NCBI GenBank assembly: GCA_023078555.1
Contig: CM041198.1
Span: forward strand, 4,347,354 to 4,411,353
DNA from: Ulva prolifera
Lineage: Eukaryota; Chlorophyta; Ulvophyceae; Ulvales; Ulvaceae
DNA length: 64,000 nucleotides
Direction of reading: 5' to 3'
The position numbers and the translations under genes are program-made. The notes under the pieces are model-generated. The model saw only the letters and a list, made by a program, of their open reading frames with translations, had not been told where the DNA came from and searched no databases. Of the stretch, positions 11,523 to 22,506 are shown piece after piece (the first letter of the stretch is position 1; each line of letters opens with the position of its first letter).

Positions 11523-14195
11523 TAAGCAATGCTACATCTGCCCATCTGCGCGGCAGAACCCTCAGGCGGGGTTACACCAGCTCAGCCATTGCGTCGCCTT
11601 CTGATTAGCCGTGCCACTGGACGCCCGCGAGGCATTCTTCGTGGAGGAATTCAATAAGCAGCGGGCTCTTACTCCGATGCCCCCGCAGTACACTAGCCCC
11701 CGAGCCCGGCGTCGAGATGGCAAGAGGGACCGGTATGACCCCATCCGTAAAGGGACTGGCAATCACCCCAAGCGGACACGCAATGATCAGCCACAGCAAC
11801 ATGTCCGCTGAGACGAAGGCAAGCCTCCCATTGCGTGCCCACAATGGGCGGCAGCGCCACATGTACTAGCACCTCATTTTTATCTCCACCACATGCAACT
11901 TGTTTTGATTCGTCCTTCATGTCAAGCTCGGCATCGTTATTTGACCTGCACAAACTTAATAAAACAGTGTGATTACACTGCCTTGCACTGCCGAAGCGCA
12001 AGTTGCCATTCGGCACGTACACAGCATTGATATGCATCAGCAAAAAATTACGGTGGTAGTGCCAGCTCGTATCTTTGAGTCTTCCACATTTATACCGTTC
12101 CTAAGACAACACACGTAAACACGGGTGGATGAGGCACACAACTTATTGCGATTCACTTCCGGCGCCCCCGTCCTCGGGCACCAGAAATACCATGTGTGCA
12201 CAATGGTGAGCAACCAGCGATTATCAATATTACCATCGAAGAAGACGGCGATGTCTTTACAACCAGCATCCTTTGTTGATTTGATGTGCACAATGCCGAC
12301 TCGCATTCACGGCCACTTTGCCCAAGCACTGGTCGACGCGGCAGCAAATCATATCATGGTAACGCGCGGGTTCTTGGATCGCCATAGCATTGCATACACT
12401 GCTTCGCAAAGTGTCACGGTCGGTATCTCCGGATATGAGGCATCATGCTTGGGCAAGGTTGTTCAGAATACGCGAGTTGTGCGCCGTGTTATTAGTGTGA
12501 AATTTGCTGTGGTGGACTCGCTACCCGCGGCCACCGCATTATATCAGCCGAACGAAGCCCGGTTCGCTTTGGATGTCATATCTGCAGTCGACATGTCCAT
12601 CACATTCAAACCCCCGCGCATTGTTGTATATGTACCCCCGCTGCGGAGCGGACGTCGTAAGAAAGACAAACCCTACTTCCATATTATCCATGCTAGTCAA
12701 TCGAAATTAACAAGTGAGCCTAGCACACAAGATGATTTTATGTGTTCGCAGCGTGAGCTGAAAGCATTGACTAGCAAGGCCCAAAGATGGCCAGCAACCC
12801 TTATATGTGGCTCATATTAGGCCCACAGTTGCGACATCCCCGATCTGTTGTGCTGGCACAGAGAAGAAAGGCTATTTGTCGGAGCAGGTTGCTCCCGCTC
12901 ATGTCCCACAAGACACCTCAAACATTCCTGCCTGCATTCAGTTGGTTGTTGACAAACATAAAGGCGAGGGCGGCACCAGAGGCCCTCCCCCGCCGAACAC
13001 GTTTGCATCCGGTTTTGAAATGGATATTGATTTGTTTTTGGGCGCCCGCCCGAGGGCTGCGCGCCAGTATACTCACACCCCGCGAGACTCTTAGAGTTGG
13101 AAAAGCAGCTCAATCACTTGCTTACCATCTGTTGGGTGCAACCCTCTGTATCTCTATGGGCGAGTTGTGTTCTATTTGCACCCAAGCTTGGGGGCAAGCT
13201 TCGCCTTTGCATTGATTACAGGTATTCGAATGAACACACAATTAAAAACACCTACCCGCTACCACGCATTGACACGTTGTTGGACCAATTACAAGGACAT
13301 ATTTTTTTCTCAGCACTTGATTTGCATTCGGGTTACCATCAAATCCGGTTGTCGTCAGCGGCGGGACCTAAGACTGCTTTTTGAACACCCGCCGGTTTGT
13401 ATGAATGGAAAGTCATGCCTTTTGGTCTGTCAAATGCACCTTCAGTGTTTCAGCAAGCAATGCACGTTGTTCTAAAGGGGCTCATAGGTAAAATCTGCTT
13501 GGCTTACCTTGATGACATTGTCGTATAAGCACGATGTGAGGAAGAGCATGCCAAACACCTTGTGTTAACCAAATTGGCGCAACACAAGATTTACTGCAAT
13601 ATAGACAAGTGTCAATTTGCCTTACAAGATATTAAATACTTAGGGCATGTTGTCACTGCCAACACGGTCCAACCTGGTCCATATAAAGTTCAAGTGCTGC
13701 AAGATTGGCCGGTAGCTGACTTGCAAATGTCCACCAACAACATAAGGTCGTTCCTGGGCTTAGCCGGATACTTTAGGAGATTTGTTCCAAAATTTCCAAC
13801 CCTAGCTGCACCCTCACTCCAGCGCATTAGCTCCAAGGAAAGCATCCCCTGGACGAAGCAATGTGATGCCGCATTTGTGAACATAAATAATGCACTGGTT
13901 AATGCTACAGTTATGCGGCACCCGGATCTTAACAAACCATTTCACAAATACATTGACGCATCGGACTACGCTTACGGGACCGTACTTGCCCAGCAACATG
14001 AGGACACACTTTGTTGCTTGGATAGGCCGCAAGATGAATAGAGCCGAGGAAAATTATTATACTCATGAAAAAGAGTTGGGGGCAATTGTATTTGCATACA
14101 GGGAGTGGCGATATCATTTGGAAAATAACCATACAGTTGTTATTCACTCCGACCACAACCCCCTTACACTACAAGAATAACTTCACCAGCGACGG
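11523..14195 (+). pseudogene. Gypsy copy 3: Gag C-terminus, protease, RT, RNase H (decayed)
   Basis: It begins inside Gag at the zinc knuckle (KQCYICPSAR..H..SHC), runs to the Gag end HVR at 11,808 and the TGA at 11809-11811, then into Pol. Pol pieces are the protease-like ALVDAAANHIMVTRGF near 12,330, RT ([18 protein letters not shown] near 13,220; [10 protein letters not shown] near 13,500) and RNase H up to HSDHNPL near 14,160. Stops include a TGA where the intact copy has Arg (13,381) and a TAA where it has Leu (13,526), plus frameshifts. It stops near 14,195, close to the point where a second plus-strand piece resumes at 27,440. Confidence 0.85.
11809..11811 (+). other. in-frame UGA between Gag and Pol (copy 3)
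   Basis: The context is CAT GTC CGC TGA GAC GAA GGC AAG. The codons after the stop still encode GKPPIACPQWA, matching the two other copies, although the rest of the reading frame soon breaks down. See 51047 and 22504. Confidence 0.8.
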
Positions 14196-14940
14196 GCGCC
14201 CGTGACGCTTTTTGGACCCTTTATCACGGGCCCTTTTACTTGACTTAGGTGCTTCGTGGTCGACTCTTGTGGGCTAGCAATTGCACCCCGTCACGTGCAG
14301 AAATATCAAATGATGTTATAGATTGCAGACCGTGTGTCCTCGGAAATAAACAGGCTGGCATGTCGACCGTGTCCAGCATGTTTCGGTGAGTGCATGCCCA
14401 AGAGGCGGGTACCGTAGCTGCAATCCAAGACGCCCTTGTCAGCTTCAATGCCACTAACGCCGTTGAATCAATCGATCGGTCAATTACTGGTGAGCAGGTG
14501 GTGGTTCAATAAACGTTGGCGTTGGCCTACAAATATGGTGCCTCCCTTGATCGCGACTGCCTGTTGTGAAAGTGCCTCGTAGCGCACAAGGCATGTGCAC
14601 ATGCGGATGCACGCACGGGGTGACACGTGGCAGTCACGAGCCCGGGAATGAGAAGACACATTCCAGCTCTCTGTATAGGTCGAACAAGGTCATGGTTCAA
14701 GTATCTAACTCAGAGATACTGACCATGCAGGTGTGATCCCAGATCTCAGGCGTCATGTGCTAAGTACTCCGCACACATACTTAACATTTCGCCCAACTAA
14801 ACTTACGGTATGACGCTTCCACTCGCGCTTGCATTCGTACACGACTACACCTACCAGTAATTGCAATTGCAGTACATCCCCTCTGTCGCACCTCTCTGTG
14901 ATCTCCAATTCCGTCCACCCATGGTCTATTTAGTGCTTAC
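14196..14940. other. no gene recognised
   Basis: This stretch between the Gypsy fragment and the first exon-like block of the minus-strand gene has only short overlapping open frames. I see no repeat shared with the rest of the window. Confidence 0.5.
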
Positions 14941-17168
14941 CTGACCTTCGATTCGTGCTTGGGCTTGTCTTTCCCCGCGCATGCGAACTGCATCCACGAA
15001 TCTAGGATCATTCGCTTGAACAGTCGTGTCTGCTCCAATGCTATGGCGCCGCAGTGCCGGATTTGAAGAGCGCATTCCAGCTGCCACTCCTGCAAGGTCG
15101 CTGCGGTAAAAATGTCTTTGTCTGGGGCAGGGCACGACATTGACCAGCTATGTAGCTAACCACGCTGTGACATACCTCAGGTTCTTCCTGTTTGGGTCGC
15201 ATTGTAACAGTGTGTGACACTTTATCGGATGCCTGGGTCAATACTCCAGAAAATGGCTGTGGATCACTAGTGACAATGGCGGTTGGCGTGGCCACTCGGG
15301 GAGCTAATGCCATTGCCTTCTTCAGTATGCCAGGAAACCACCTTCCAGCGGTGTTTCCGCAGATGGCTTTCACAAAAGGCGCGGCTTGCAGGCTGTGCGT
15401 GTCAGTTTCATCGGCTCCACGAGCTTGATCAACTGGCCTGCCAGCGCGACCGACACACCGCTCTATTCGACCACGGGATCGCTTCGCACTTATGCGACTG
15501 TGGAGATGCGATTGTACCTACTTTAGCAGAAGGGGCGTACATACGTACCTTTGTGTAGAGGTCGGTGGATTTGTTGCCTCCGCGAGCGGCGCCTGACTTT
15601 GCCGCATCCGCCAAGTACAGTAGTAGTTGCATTGTTCCTCTTTCCGTGGTCTTTGTGAGGTGGAATCTGCGGAAGGTTTGGTGACGGGGATTGCTGCCGT
15701 CTGTGCCGTTGTTAATGGAAACGTCGTGCGGCAATGCTCTGTACAGGGAGCCCTCGAAGACGGCTTCAAGCCTTACGGCTGCTTCATCAACAACATATCG
15801 TAACATGGTGCCTTCGCTAAAGAGTGCACGTGTGTGGATCGTGTCAGTGCACGTGTGTGGATCGTGTCAGTGAACACCTGCGTGTACGTTGTCTTGAATT
15901 CGCAAAGTGCAGCCCTCTTGTCCACCAGGCAGCATGCCTCCATAATAGCCGACGTGTCTACATTAATTGTCGTGCCTTTTATCCTAGGATCTGCTGTCAC
16001 CCTTACGGAGAAGATGTCTAGTGGAGTGTTGGAACCCCAATTTTACATCGATGTCCTTGTTCAAGTTGAGACAGACAAACACACGCCCTTTCAGTACCAG
16101 ACTCCGTACGCAACGAATCTGTTACACACATGGCTGCTAGTTCTGTGTTGTAGATGAGGCGTGCTCTGTATAGGCAAGGAACGGACATGTTGTGCTATTG
16201 CACTGGTAGTCACAAATGCATAGTCAACATCGTAGTACCTCGGTACCCACGATTCCACCTGTGCCACACGACTGAGACTCATGTGAGTGCACATTGCCTT
16301 CGTTACATGCCGCCATATTCGCATATGACTGGTAGTTGTCCACACTCCACAGGCATATCTGTGGCTACGCCCGTCCGACTCCACGATGTTGGACATACTG
16401 GCAGAATCCCACTTTCATCAAGGGCGGGTGTAGAAGCCAGGCTAACAAAAAATCGGAATATCTCCGTGGCAGGCCCACACGACCACGCAGTTGGTATCGG
16501 GACAGATGATCCCACATCGGACAGCTTCATGACTCCTCCTTGCAATTATGGTTCAACATTCACAAACCCAATGCTGTTGCAGGACCCATCTGTGAGTAAG
16601 ATCCTGCACCAGCCTAGAGTCTGAAGTCTGTATAAGCTGTATAATTGCGGGGGCAGCAGGTGACATATTCGCAGAGTGTTGAAGGGTACCCCCATGGCTC
16701 GTATGCTTCCATCACCAACCCCTCACCCAGATTCAATGCAGTTGGATGGGCCACTTGAAAGGCCTCCACGACTTCTTCGCTATAAAGCTTCATGGAAGAT
16801 TGGTCTTGAAACATGAAAGATGGGTGTTTCATGACAACCCTGCTGTGGAATTCCATCCCGTGAGTAGTACAATGGGGACCGGTGATCGTACCGTACTCAA
16901 GTACTTGTAGCCTGCCACCATTAGATCCGACGAGAGTTTTTTAAGCATACTCGGTTTAAAAATCCTGAAATGTCTTCAGCCCTTGCGGTCTTCGTTCGCA
17001 GAATTTTTTGCAGGCACTTGCATCGTCGTCGTTGGGCCGTTCTATGTATTCAAAGTACAGATTGACCATGTCATGCTGCGGGACACATTTGCTTACATGA
17101 AGCGTCTGGGAAAACGGACCGTGCACATTAACTCTGTGCAAGGTTGCTGCTACCCGCCCTACCGTCAA
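14941..17168 (-). CDS. unidentified multi-exon gene (partial model)
   Basis: Several minus-strand blocks look coding and are bounded by good splice signals. Three are well supported: about 16,000-15,880; about 15,813-15,557, ending at AAG|GTACGT; and about 15,450-15,175, ending GAG|GTATGT. A fourth (about 15,130-14,941) encodes DKDIFTAATLQEWQLEC and ends CAG|GTAAGC. Upstream blocks at 17,168-16,970, 16,900-16,640 and 16,520-16,310 look coding too (LEYGTITGPHCTTHGMEF; SVPIPTAWSCGPATEIF), but I could not join them without frame problems. Introns appear short (about 50-110 bp); one carries a 2 x 23-bp repeat (15824-15869). I recognise no domain. It could be a host gene, a cargo gene or a decayed gene. 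Confidence 0.4.
15824..15869. repeat. 2 x 23-bp tandem repeat inside a predicted intron
   Basis: The unit begins gtgcacgtgtgtggatcgtg and occurs twice without mismatch. It lies in the predicted intron between the first two well-supported exon blocks of the minus-strand gene. Confidence 0.7.
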
Positions 17169-17214
17169 ATTGCACAGTTGCGCAGGCGGCCAATATTCTG
17201 AACCCCCCCTACTA

Positions 17215-17341
17215 GGGGGTCAACCACTCCCGCTACATGGTGGGCCCACCTACGGCGCGCAATATCGGCTGCGATTTTGGCCGCTTGGGGAAGACTTTGG
17301 CTATGGTCTATGTTGAATGGGGATTCGTAGTGTGTCATCTC
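17215..17341 (+). repeat. left terminal inverted repeat
   Basis: About 127 bp, from GGGGGTCAACC to gtgtcatctc. It is almost identical to the complement of 18503-18629; differences include aatatcgg versus aagatcgg and ctatggtc versus ctactgtc. Sequence beyond this arm does not match. Confidence 0.85.
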
Positions 17342-18502
17342 ACTCGGGTGGGGAAAATTGCCCATGATCGTCCATATGGCTCGTCTGGTTGGGAAAATCG
17401 GCCTTTCGCGACGCTGGCTCCCCGCCCGGCCCAGACGCTCAGTCGCCTCCCCAAACCTCCCCAAACTTTCGCAGGCGTCCCCAAACGCCTTTAAAATGAG
17501 CTCTTTAAAGCTCTTGTTGGTGATCGCAAGGCTGTATGTGCATTTTTTTCGTTGGTGAGGCTTCATGAAGTTGTATACGGCTGAGTTTTCTGGAGGCTGG
17601 CCACACAGTGACGCACGCTATGCAATTTGAGTCGTATTAATCCCTCTAATAATGCTGGATAGGTCCGAATCTCTGGATATCCGGCCAGGGCGTCCTACCT
17701 GCGATCTGTGTGTAGCATTGGATAGTGGCTCAAACTGAATTATACACGCGACATCAAAGCTTCACTGCCTGATCGTGATTGATCGTCACTCTCGTAGAAC
17801 GTTTGATATCGGCATGGGGCGCATGAGTATCTTGATTCCTGTGACAGGCCTGACAGGCCCTTGTGATGGAGCATGATCCGGAGCTTTGCAGTCCACCTGC
17901 TAGGTGTGTACTTCTCAACAAAGACGTCAGCGTAGGTATGCTTAGGTCATCTTTTGCGTAGTGTCACTGGAGACGTGTTGAGTTACTCTGGCCTGCTGTG
18001 ATCATGCCTCGCCATTGTACACTACTGAATCATTTCAATAGTGCGGTGGATGCTGGATACACGGTGGATACATCATTGATGCGCATTTGCGGTATCATTA
18101 GAGTGACATGCTGTGAAATAAGGTGTAGATGTGACGGTGCATTACAAAACATGGGCATTCCCCATTGCACATAAAATTGAGGCAGGGTCCTGCAACACGC
18201 AATATTCAACACGCAATATGCTGCCAATCAATGCTGACATGTCGCCTGACCAGTGCGTGAGCGCCCCGCCATGTCGGCCCGATCAGCCAGCGCGCCGTTG
18301 AATAGTGCCTCACTTGCCGAACGCTACCCACAAATGTGACAGAAGCAATATGTCATAACCCGGTGAGTATCATAGCATGTTTTGAGTGTGCTACGTGTTC
18401 TCGATGCAATGGCACACGGTTGGGCATGAACGACCCTCGTTTGGGGAAAAGCGCGGAAATTCGACAAAACCCGGGTTTGCGATGGGGAGACTCCCCAACA
18501 AC

Positions 18503-18629
18503 GAGATGACACACTACGAATCCCCATTCAACATAGACAGTAGCCAAAGTCTTCCCCAAGCGGCCAAAATCGCAGCCGATCTTGCGCGCCGTAGGTGGGC
18601 CCACCATGTAGCGGGAGTGGTTGACCCCC
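18503..18629 (-). repeat. right terminal inverted repeat
   Basis: It is the inverted partner of 17215-17341, ending GGTTGACCCCC. The two arms could pair into a long hairpin. Confidence 0.85.
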
Positions 18630-19303
18630 TCCCCTAATGTAGCATCTGTGTATGTCTGGGTCGCCTTCCACGTGGAATAGAGCGGGCCATTGTATTGCGT
18701 CTTGATGCGTCAGAATACGAAGTTTTTTTTTACCTTATAAAAGAAAGGGTAAAAAGGCTTTAAAAAAAAGGCTTTGATAAATAATGAGGCGAGCATCCCA
18801 GAACGACGCCGGCGCCTCAATGGGTTGCACGGTATCATTACGAACGGGTTCACCAAGTCAATATGGCGAATAGAGCACGGATGCTTGTCTATGTCCCTGC
18901 ATGGCTGGCCGATTTACGGAGCAATGTAAATGACTCGCTTCTAGAGGTACACTGTACAAAAGGAAGGAACACCCGTCGGGCTTGGCTAAACTCGGGAAAC
19001 GTGTCTAGAGGAAGTTGTGGGGATGGAAGTCTCATGCAGTACAATTTGAAGGATGCACATGCAGCCGCGAGTCCCCTCAATGGCTCACGCATGAGGGCTG
19101 AGTGTTGATGCAGCTAGACTCAGTACCAGGTGTCCACTTATCCACGACAGCTCTTCTAGCATGGGTCTTTTTTCCTCCCAACCTAGCTAACATATTGATG
19201 TGCAGTATCGACAGCTAATCTTAGTGCACTAGAGGTACAACGAGTTGCCCGTGACCCGATCTGGAAGCAGTTGCCTGCGATCTCTAGTGATCGCCTCAGT
19301 GGA
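18630..19303. other. no gene recognised; A/T-rich run
   Basis: Between the TIR element and the hAT element I see no supported gene. A run of T and A homopolymers lies at about 18,722-18,790. A weak plus-strand open frame at 18,863-19,108 has no recognisable motif. Confidence 0.45.
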
Positions 19304-19311
19304 ACCTGCAC

Positions 19312-20403
19312 CTGGGTTGGGTCGCCCCCGATCTCCCGATGTCGGGATTTTGCAAATCGGGCCCGATAAATCGGGATTTTTAGGACAAATCCGGATAAGA
19401 AAATCGATTTTTGGGGGATGTGGACAGCTTGGTGCATATGAGTGTTATGAAGCAGCAGGATACCACAGGAAACATACAAACCGGACCACGATGCTTCAAT
19501 ACAATGCAGCAATTGCAATGTTGCATTTATGATGTATTGCTTTGAAGCAGCCGTTGCAGACATGAAAACCTGGACATTCATGCAGATGTAGTTGATTTGT
19601 GATTGGCTGTTCGGGTCTGTCCATCCATCTGAGCCTATTGACACACCACAATGCAGTCCAGAGGAAATCAAGCCAGGTGATTGCTTCCTGATATCCATGT
19701 ATGTTTGGTCCAGAATTTTGGTGCTCATTGTCTTTCGAGTTGGTATACGGAATCCAGGTCTAGCTCTGATCACACTTGAAATGGCATCTTGAAATTCCGG
19801 ATTGTGGATTGAATTAAAAAAGACTCCAGAGGAAACCAACCATCTACCAATTGCTGCCCTTGCTTGAGCATGTGAAGCCTTGTGGAAGGCTGATGACACA
19901 GTCGCTTGCTGCAGCTGCCGCTCTGGTCCAATACATCCACTTTTAAAGCTTGCCTTGACATCTGCGGTACTTTTGGACAAGACTTTGCTTTATTCGGTTG
20001 CTCGCCAGCCAAGTGAGCCTTGCACTCGTCCGCGCCAACTCGTTGGAGAGACCACGAGCAATACTTACACACGACGCTATACTTCGAGATGTCTGCGCTC
20101 ACACGCTCTACCGGATTAAAACGCGCCTTCCAATCTTGCGAAATGCTGCGGCGCCTAGCGCCCGTGCTTGTGTACCGGTTCACTGTAAGCTTAGGTAGCC
20201 ATAAAATTGTCCACAGAACGAATTTTGCAACACGCCTTGCCACAATCCGCAAACATGACTATCTATCATATAACACCTTCAAAACTGTCATCGGAGTTCA
20301 TTTTAGCTCGCACCCAACCAGATCGGGGGATTAATCGGGATTTTTCAAATCGGGCCCGATTAATCGGGAAATTTTCCCCATCGGGCCCGATGACCCAACC
20401 CAG
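19312..20403 (-). mobile_element. hAT transposon derivative with 8-bp target duplication
   Basis: The ends are perfect 12-bp inverted repeats, ctgggttgggtc (19312-19323) and gacccaacccag (20392-20403). They are flanked on both sides by the 8-bp duplication acctgcac (19304-19311 and 20404-20411). Eight bp is the size typical of hAT elements. Just inside the ends are several cccgat..atcggg palindromes, probable subterminal transposase-binding repeats. At 1,092 bp with only the N-terminal half of a transposase, it is an internally deleted copy. Confidence 0.9.
19420..20160 (-). pseudogene. hAT transposase remnant: BED zinc finger and DUF659-like domain
   Basis: The minus strand reads SQDWKARFNPVER..CKYCSW..HLAGE..KSCPKVP (about 20,130-19,950), a BED-type zinc finger with the usual W/F, CxxC and H residues. 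It then reads AIGRWLVSSGVFFNSIHNPEF and GVSIGSDGWTDPNSQSQINY (about 19,880-19,590), the pattern of the DUF659 region of hAT transposases. A frame change separates the two parts. The C-terminal dimerisation region is absent. Confidence 0.75.
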
Positions 20404-20411
20404 ACCTGCAC

Positions 20412-20707
20412 ACCAAATGTACGGCTGCCACTTCATGCACATACTTAACAATGCTGTTACATCACTTATCCGTGACTCGGCGAAGGTATGAAAGGCGCAA
20501 AGACCCCGGACCAACCGGTCAAATCTCCTTGCACGACAGTGGCTTTTATGTCATGCAATTCAATGGCATATGGGTATACCAACCATCCGGGAAACCAGGA
20601 GTTTGTAAGGGCTCCAATAAATCAGGCAGCGCATACACTACGTCGTGCCCCCCCGCCTCCTACCCCACAGCGGGACCTTCGCTGCATTCAGAGAACAATC
20701 CCTCATA
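20412..20707 (+). pseudogene. possible second hAT transposase scrap, then unassigned sequence
   Basis: Just outside the hAT element the plus strand reads GCHFMHILNNAVTSLIRDS (about 20,421-20,480). This resembles the C-x-x-H-x-L-N block of hAT transposases, so the element may have landed in an older hAT copy. The rest, to the Gypsy break at 20,708, is unassigned. Confidence 0.3.
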
Positions 20708-22503
20708 ATTGCAGAAATTGTGTTCAGCTAAGCGGGTGAGCACGATATCAAGATGTTTTGCATGATCCTCCTCGGAACGTGGAAGGACAATTATGTCATC
20801 TAAGTATGCAAGGCAGATTTTGCCAATGAGGCCTTTGAGCACAACATGTACTGCCTGCTGAAATACATATGGTGCATTTGATAGCCCAAAAGGCATCACT
20901 GTCCATTGATAAAGACCGTCTGGTGTGCGGACTGCTGTTTTTGGGCCTGCTGCATCGGATAATTTGATCTTATGGTAACCTGACTGCAAGTCCAATGCAA
21001 TGAAGCATTTGTGACCTTGTAATTATCAAGCAATGTGTCTATCCTTGGAAGTGGGTATGTGTTCTTGATCGTGTTCTCATTGAGATATCGATAGTCAATA
21101 CACAACCTCGATTTCCCTCCAGGCTTGGGTGCAAACAAAACTCATGATGCCCAGGGTGATATGGATGGTTTGACCCGCCCCATGCTGATGAGGTGCTGAA
21201 GCTGCTTTTCCAGCTCTGATTGTTCGAGAGGAGTAAGTCTATACTGTCTGGCTGCCCTTGGGCGTGTGCCTGGCAGCAAGTCTATGTCCATCTCAAAGCC
21301 AGTGGCTGATGTGTGAGGTGGAGCTGGGCCAAGTGTGCCGGCTGGCTCTTTATGCTTGTTGATGATGTTCTGTACGGAAGTTGGTATTGTGTCCGCAGCC
21401 TGAGGCTGATGGCCAGGGGCGACTTGTTCTGACAAATATCCCTTTTTCCGAGTGCTGGCACAACATACATTGGTGGACTCAATGGTAGGCTTGATATGTG
21501 CTATGAATAGAGGGTGTTTACCCATACGCGCTTTGCTAGTCAACGTCTTGAGTTCCCGTTGTGAAATCACAAAATCATTCAACTCGCTGGATTCTGTGGT
21601 GTGTTTATTGTGATCAATGTGAATGACACAAAACCATGGCTTGCCTTTCCTCTTCCTCTTGTATGGCTGCGCAGGAGGAGGGATAGATATGACAATGCGA
21701 GGCTTCTTGAAAGTGAGTTGCATGCCTACATGCGATATGACATCCAGTGCAAACAAGGCTTCATTGGGTTTGACAGCTGTTGGTGCGGTCGGTAGTGACT
21801 CAACCACCGTATATTTGATCTGCGTGTTATGTCTCCCAACTCGGGTGTCTAGATGAACGTGCCCAAGGCAAGATGCTTCAGATGCGGAAACACCCAGTGT
21901 GACAATATATGTGCGTGTCCAAGCAATATCATGCCGGTCCAGGAATGCCCGGGTGATCATGCTGTGGTTTGATGCTGTGTCAATCAATGCTTGCGCATAG
22001 TGGCCCATGATTTTTGTGGGCATGGTGCACATCAAGTCCATGAATTCGGCAGGCTGTAGTGATACGGCGGCTTTGTGCACAGGCATGATCGATGCACGTT
22101 GATTGGTGACGAGGGTGCAAATGTGGTATTTCTGCTTGCCGGGGACTGCTGTGGCGGAGTGATATTTCAAAATATTACACGCTTCGTCCACTGTGGGTTG
22201 GGTATGTTGTTTCAAAAACGGCGTGATGGATGAGGATTCAAATACCCGTGCAGGAATGACAAGGGTGATTTTGTGGCTATGCATGTCAATAGTATGAATG
22301 TGTCTAATGGCCACTTGGGCCTCGTCACTACATGGCAGAGTGACGGTAATGTTATGTATGAGCTTGTGCAGATCAAACAATGACTCACCTTCTGATTGGA
22401 GGTTTGAATCAAAGTGTGACTCTGCGTGTGAACAAAGTGCTGGTGCCAAGGCATGTGGCTCTACCGCCCACTGTGGGCACAATATGGACGGTTTGCCCAC
22501 CTC
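20708..22503 (-). pseudogene. Gypsy copy 2 Pol: protease and RT part
   Basis: From just after the UGA the frame is open for about 450 codons to 21,142. It contains the GKPSILCPQWA segment, an aspartic protease motif ALIDTASNHSMITRAF near 21,990 and the RT N-terminus (RQYRLTPLEQSELEKQLQ). At about 21,142 a TGA replaces the Cys of [15 protein letters not shown] continues with a frameshift near 21,030 ([15 protein letters not shown]), then [13 protein letters not shown] and [14 protein letters not shown], and breaks off at about 20,708. Confidence 0.85.
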
Positions 22504-22506
22504 TCA
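22504..22506 (-). other. in-frame UGA between Gag and Pol (copy 2)
   Basis: The context is CAC ATC CGC TGA GAG GTG GGC AAA. Gag and Pol are in the same frame on either side. The first in-frame ATG after the stop is about 70 codons downstream, well past the conserved GKPSILCPQWA segment. Confidence 0.85.

Larger units (their letters stand above)
17215..18629. mobile_element. non-autonomous element with ~127-bp terminal inverted repeats
   Basis: The ends GGGGGTCAACCACTCCC (left) and their complement (right) open two nearly identical inverted arms, about 1.4 kb apart overall. The inside has no transposase-like frame. I see no clear target-site duplication beside the arms (ctactag on the left, tcccct on the right), so the true ends may lie a few bases away or the copy may be old. 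Confidence 0.65.
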
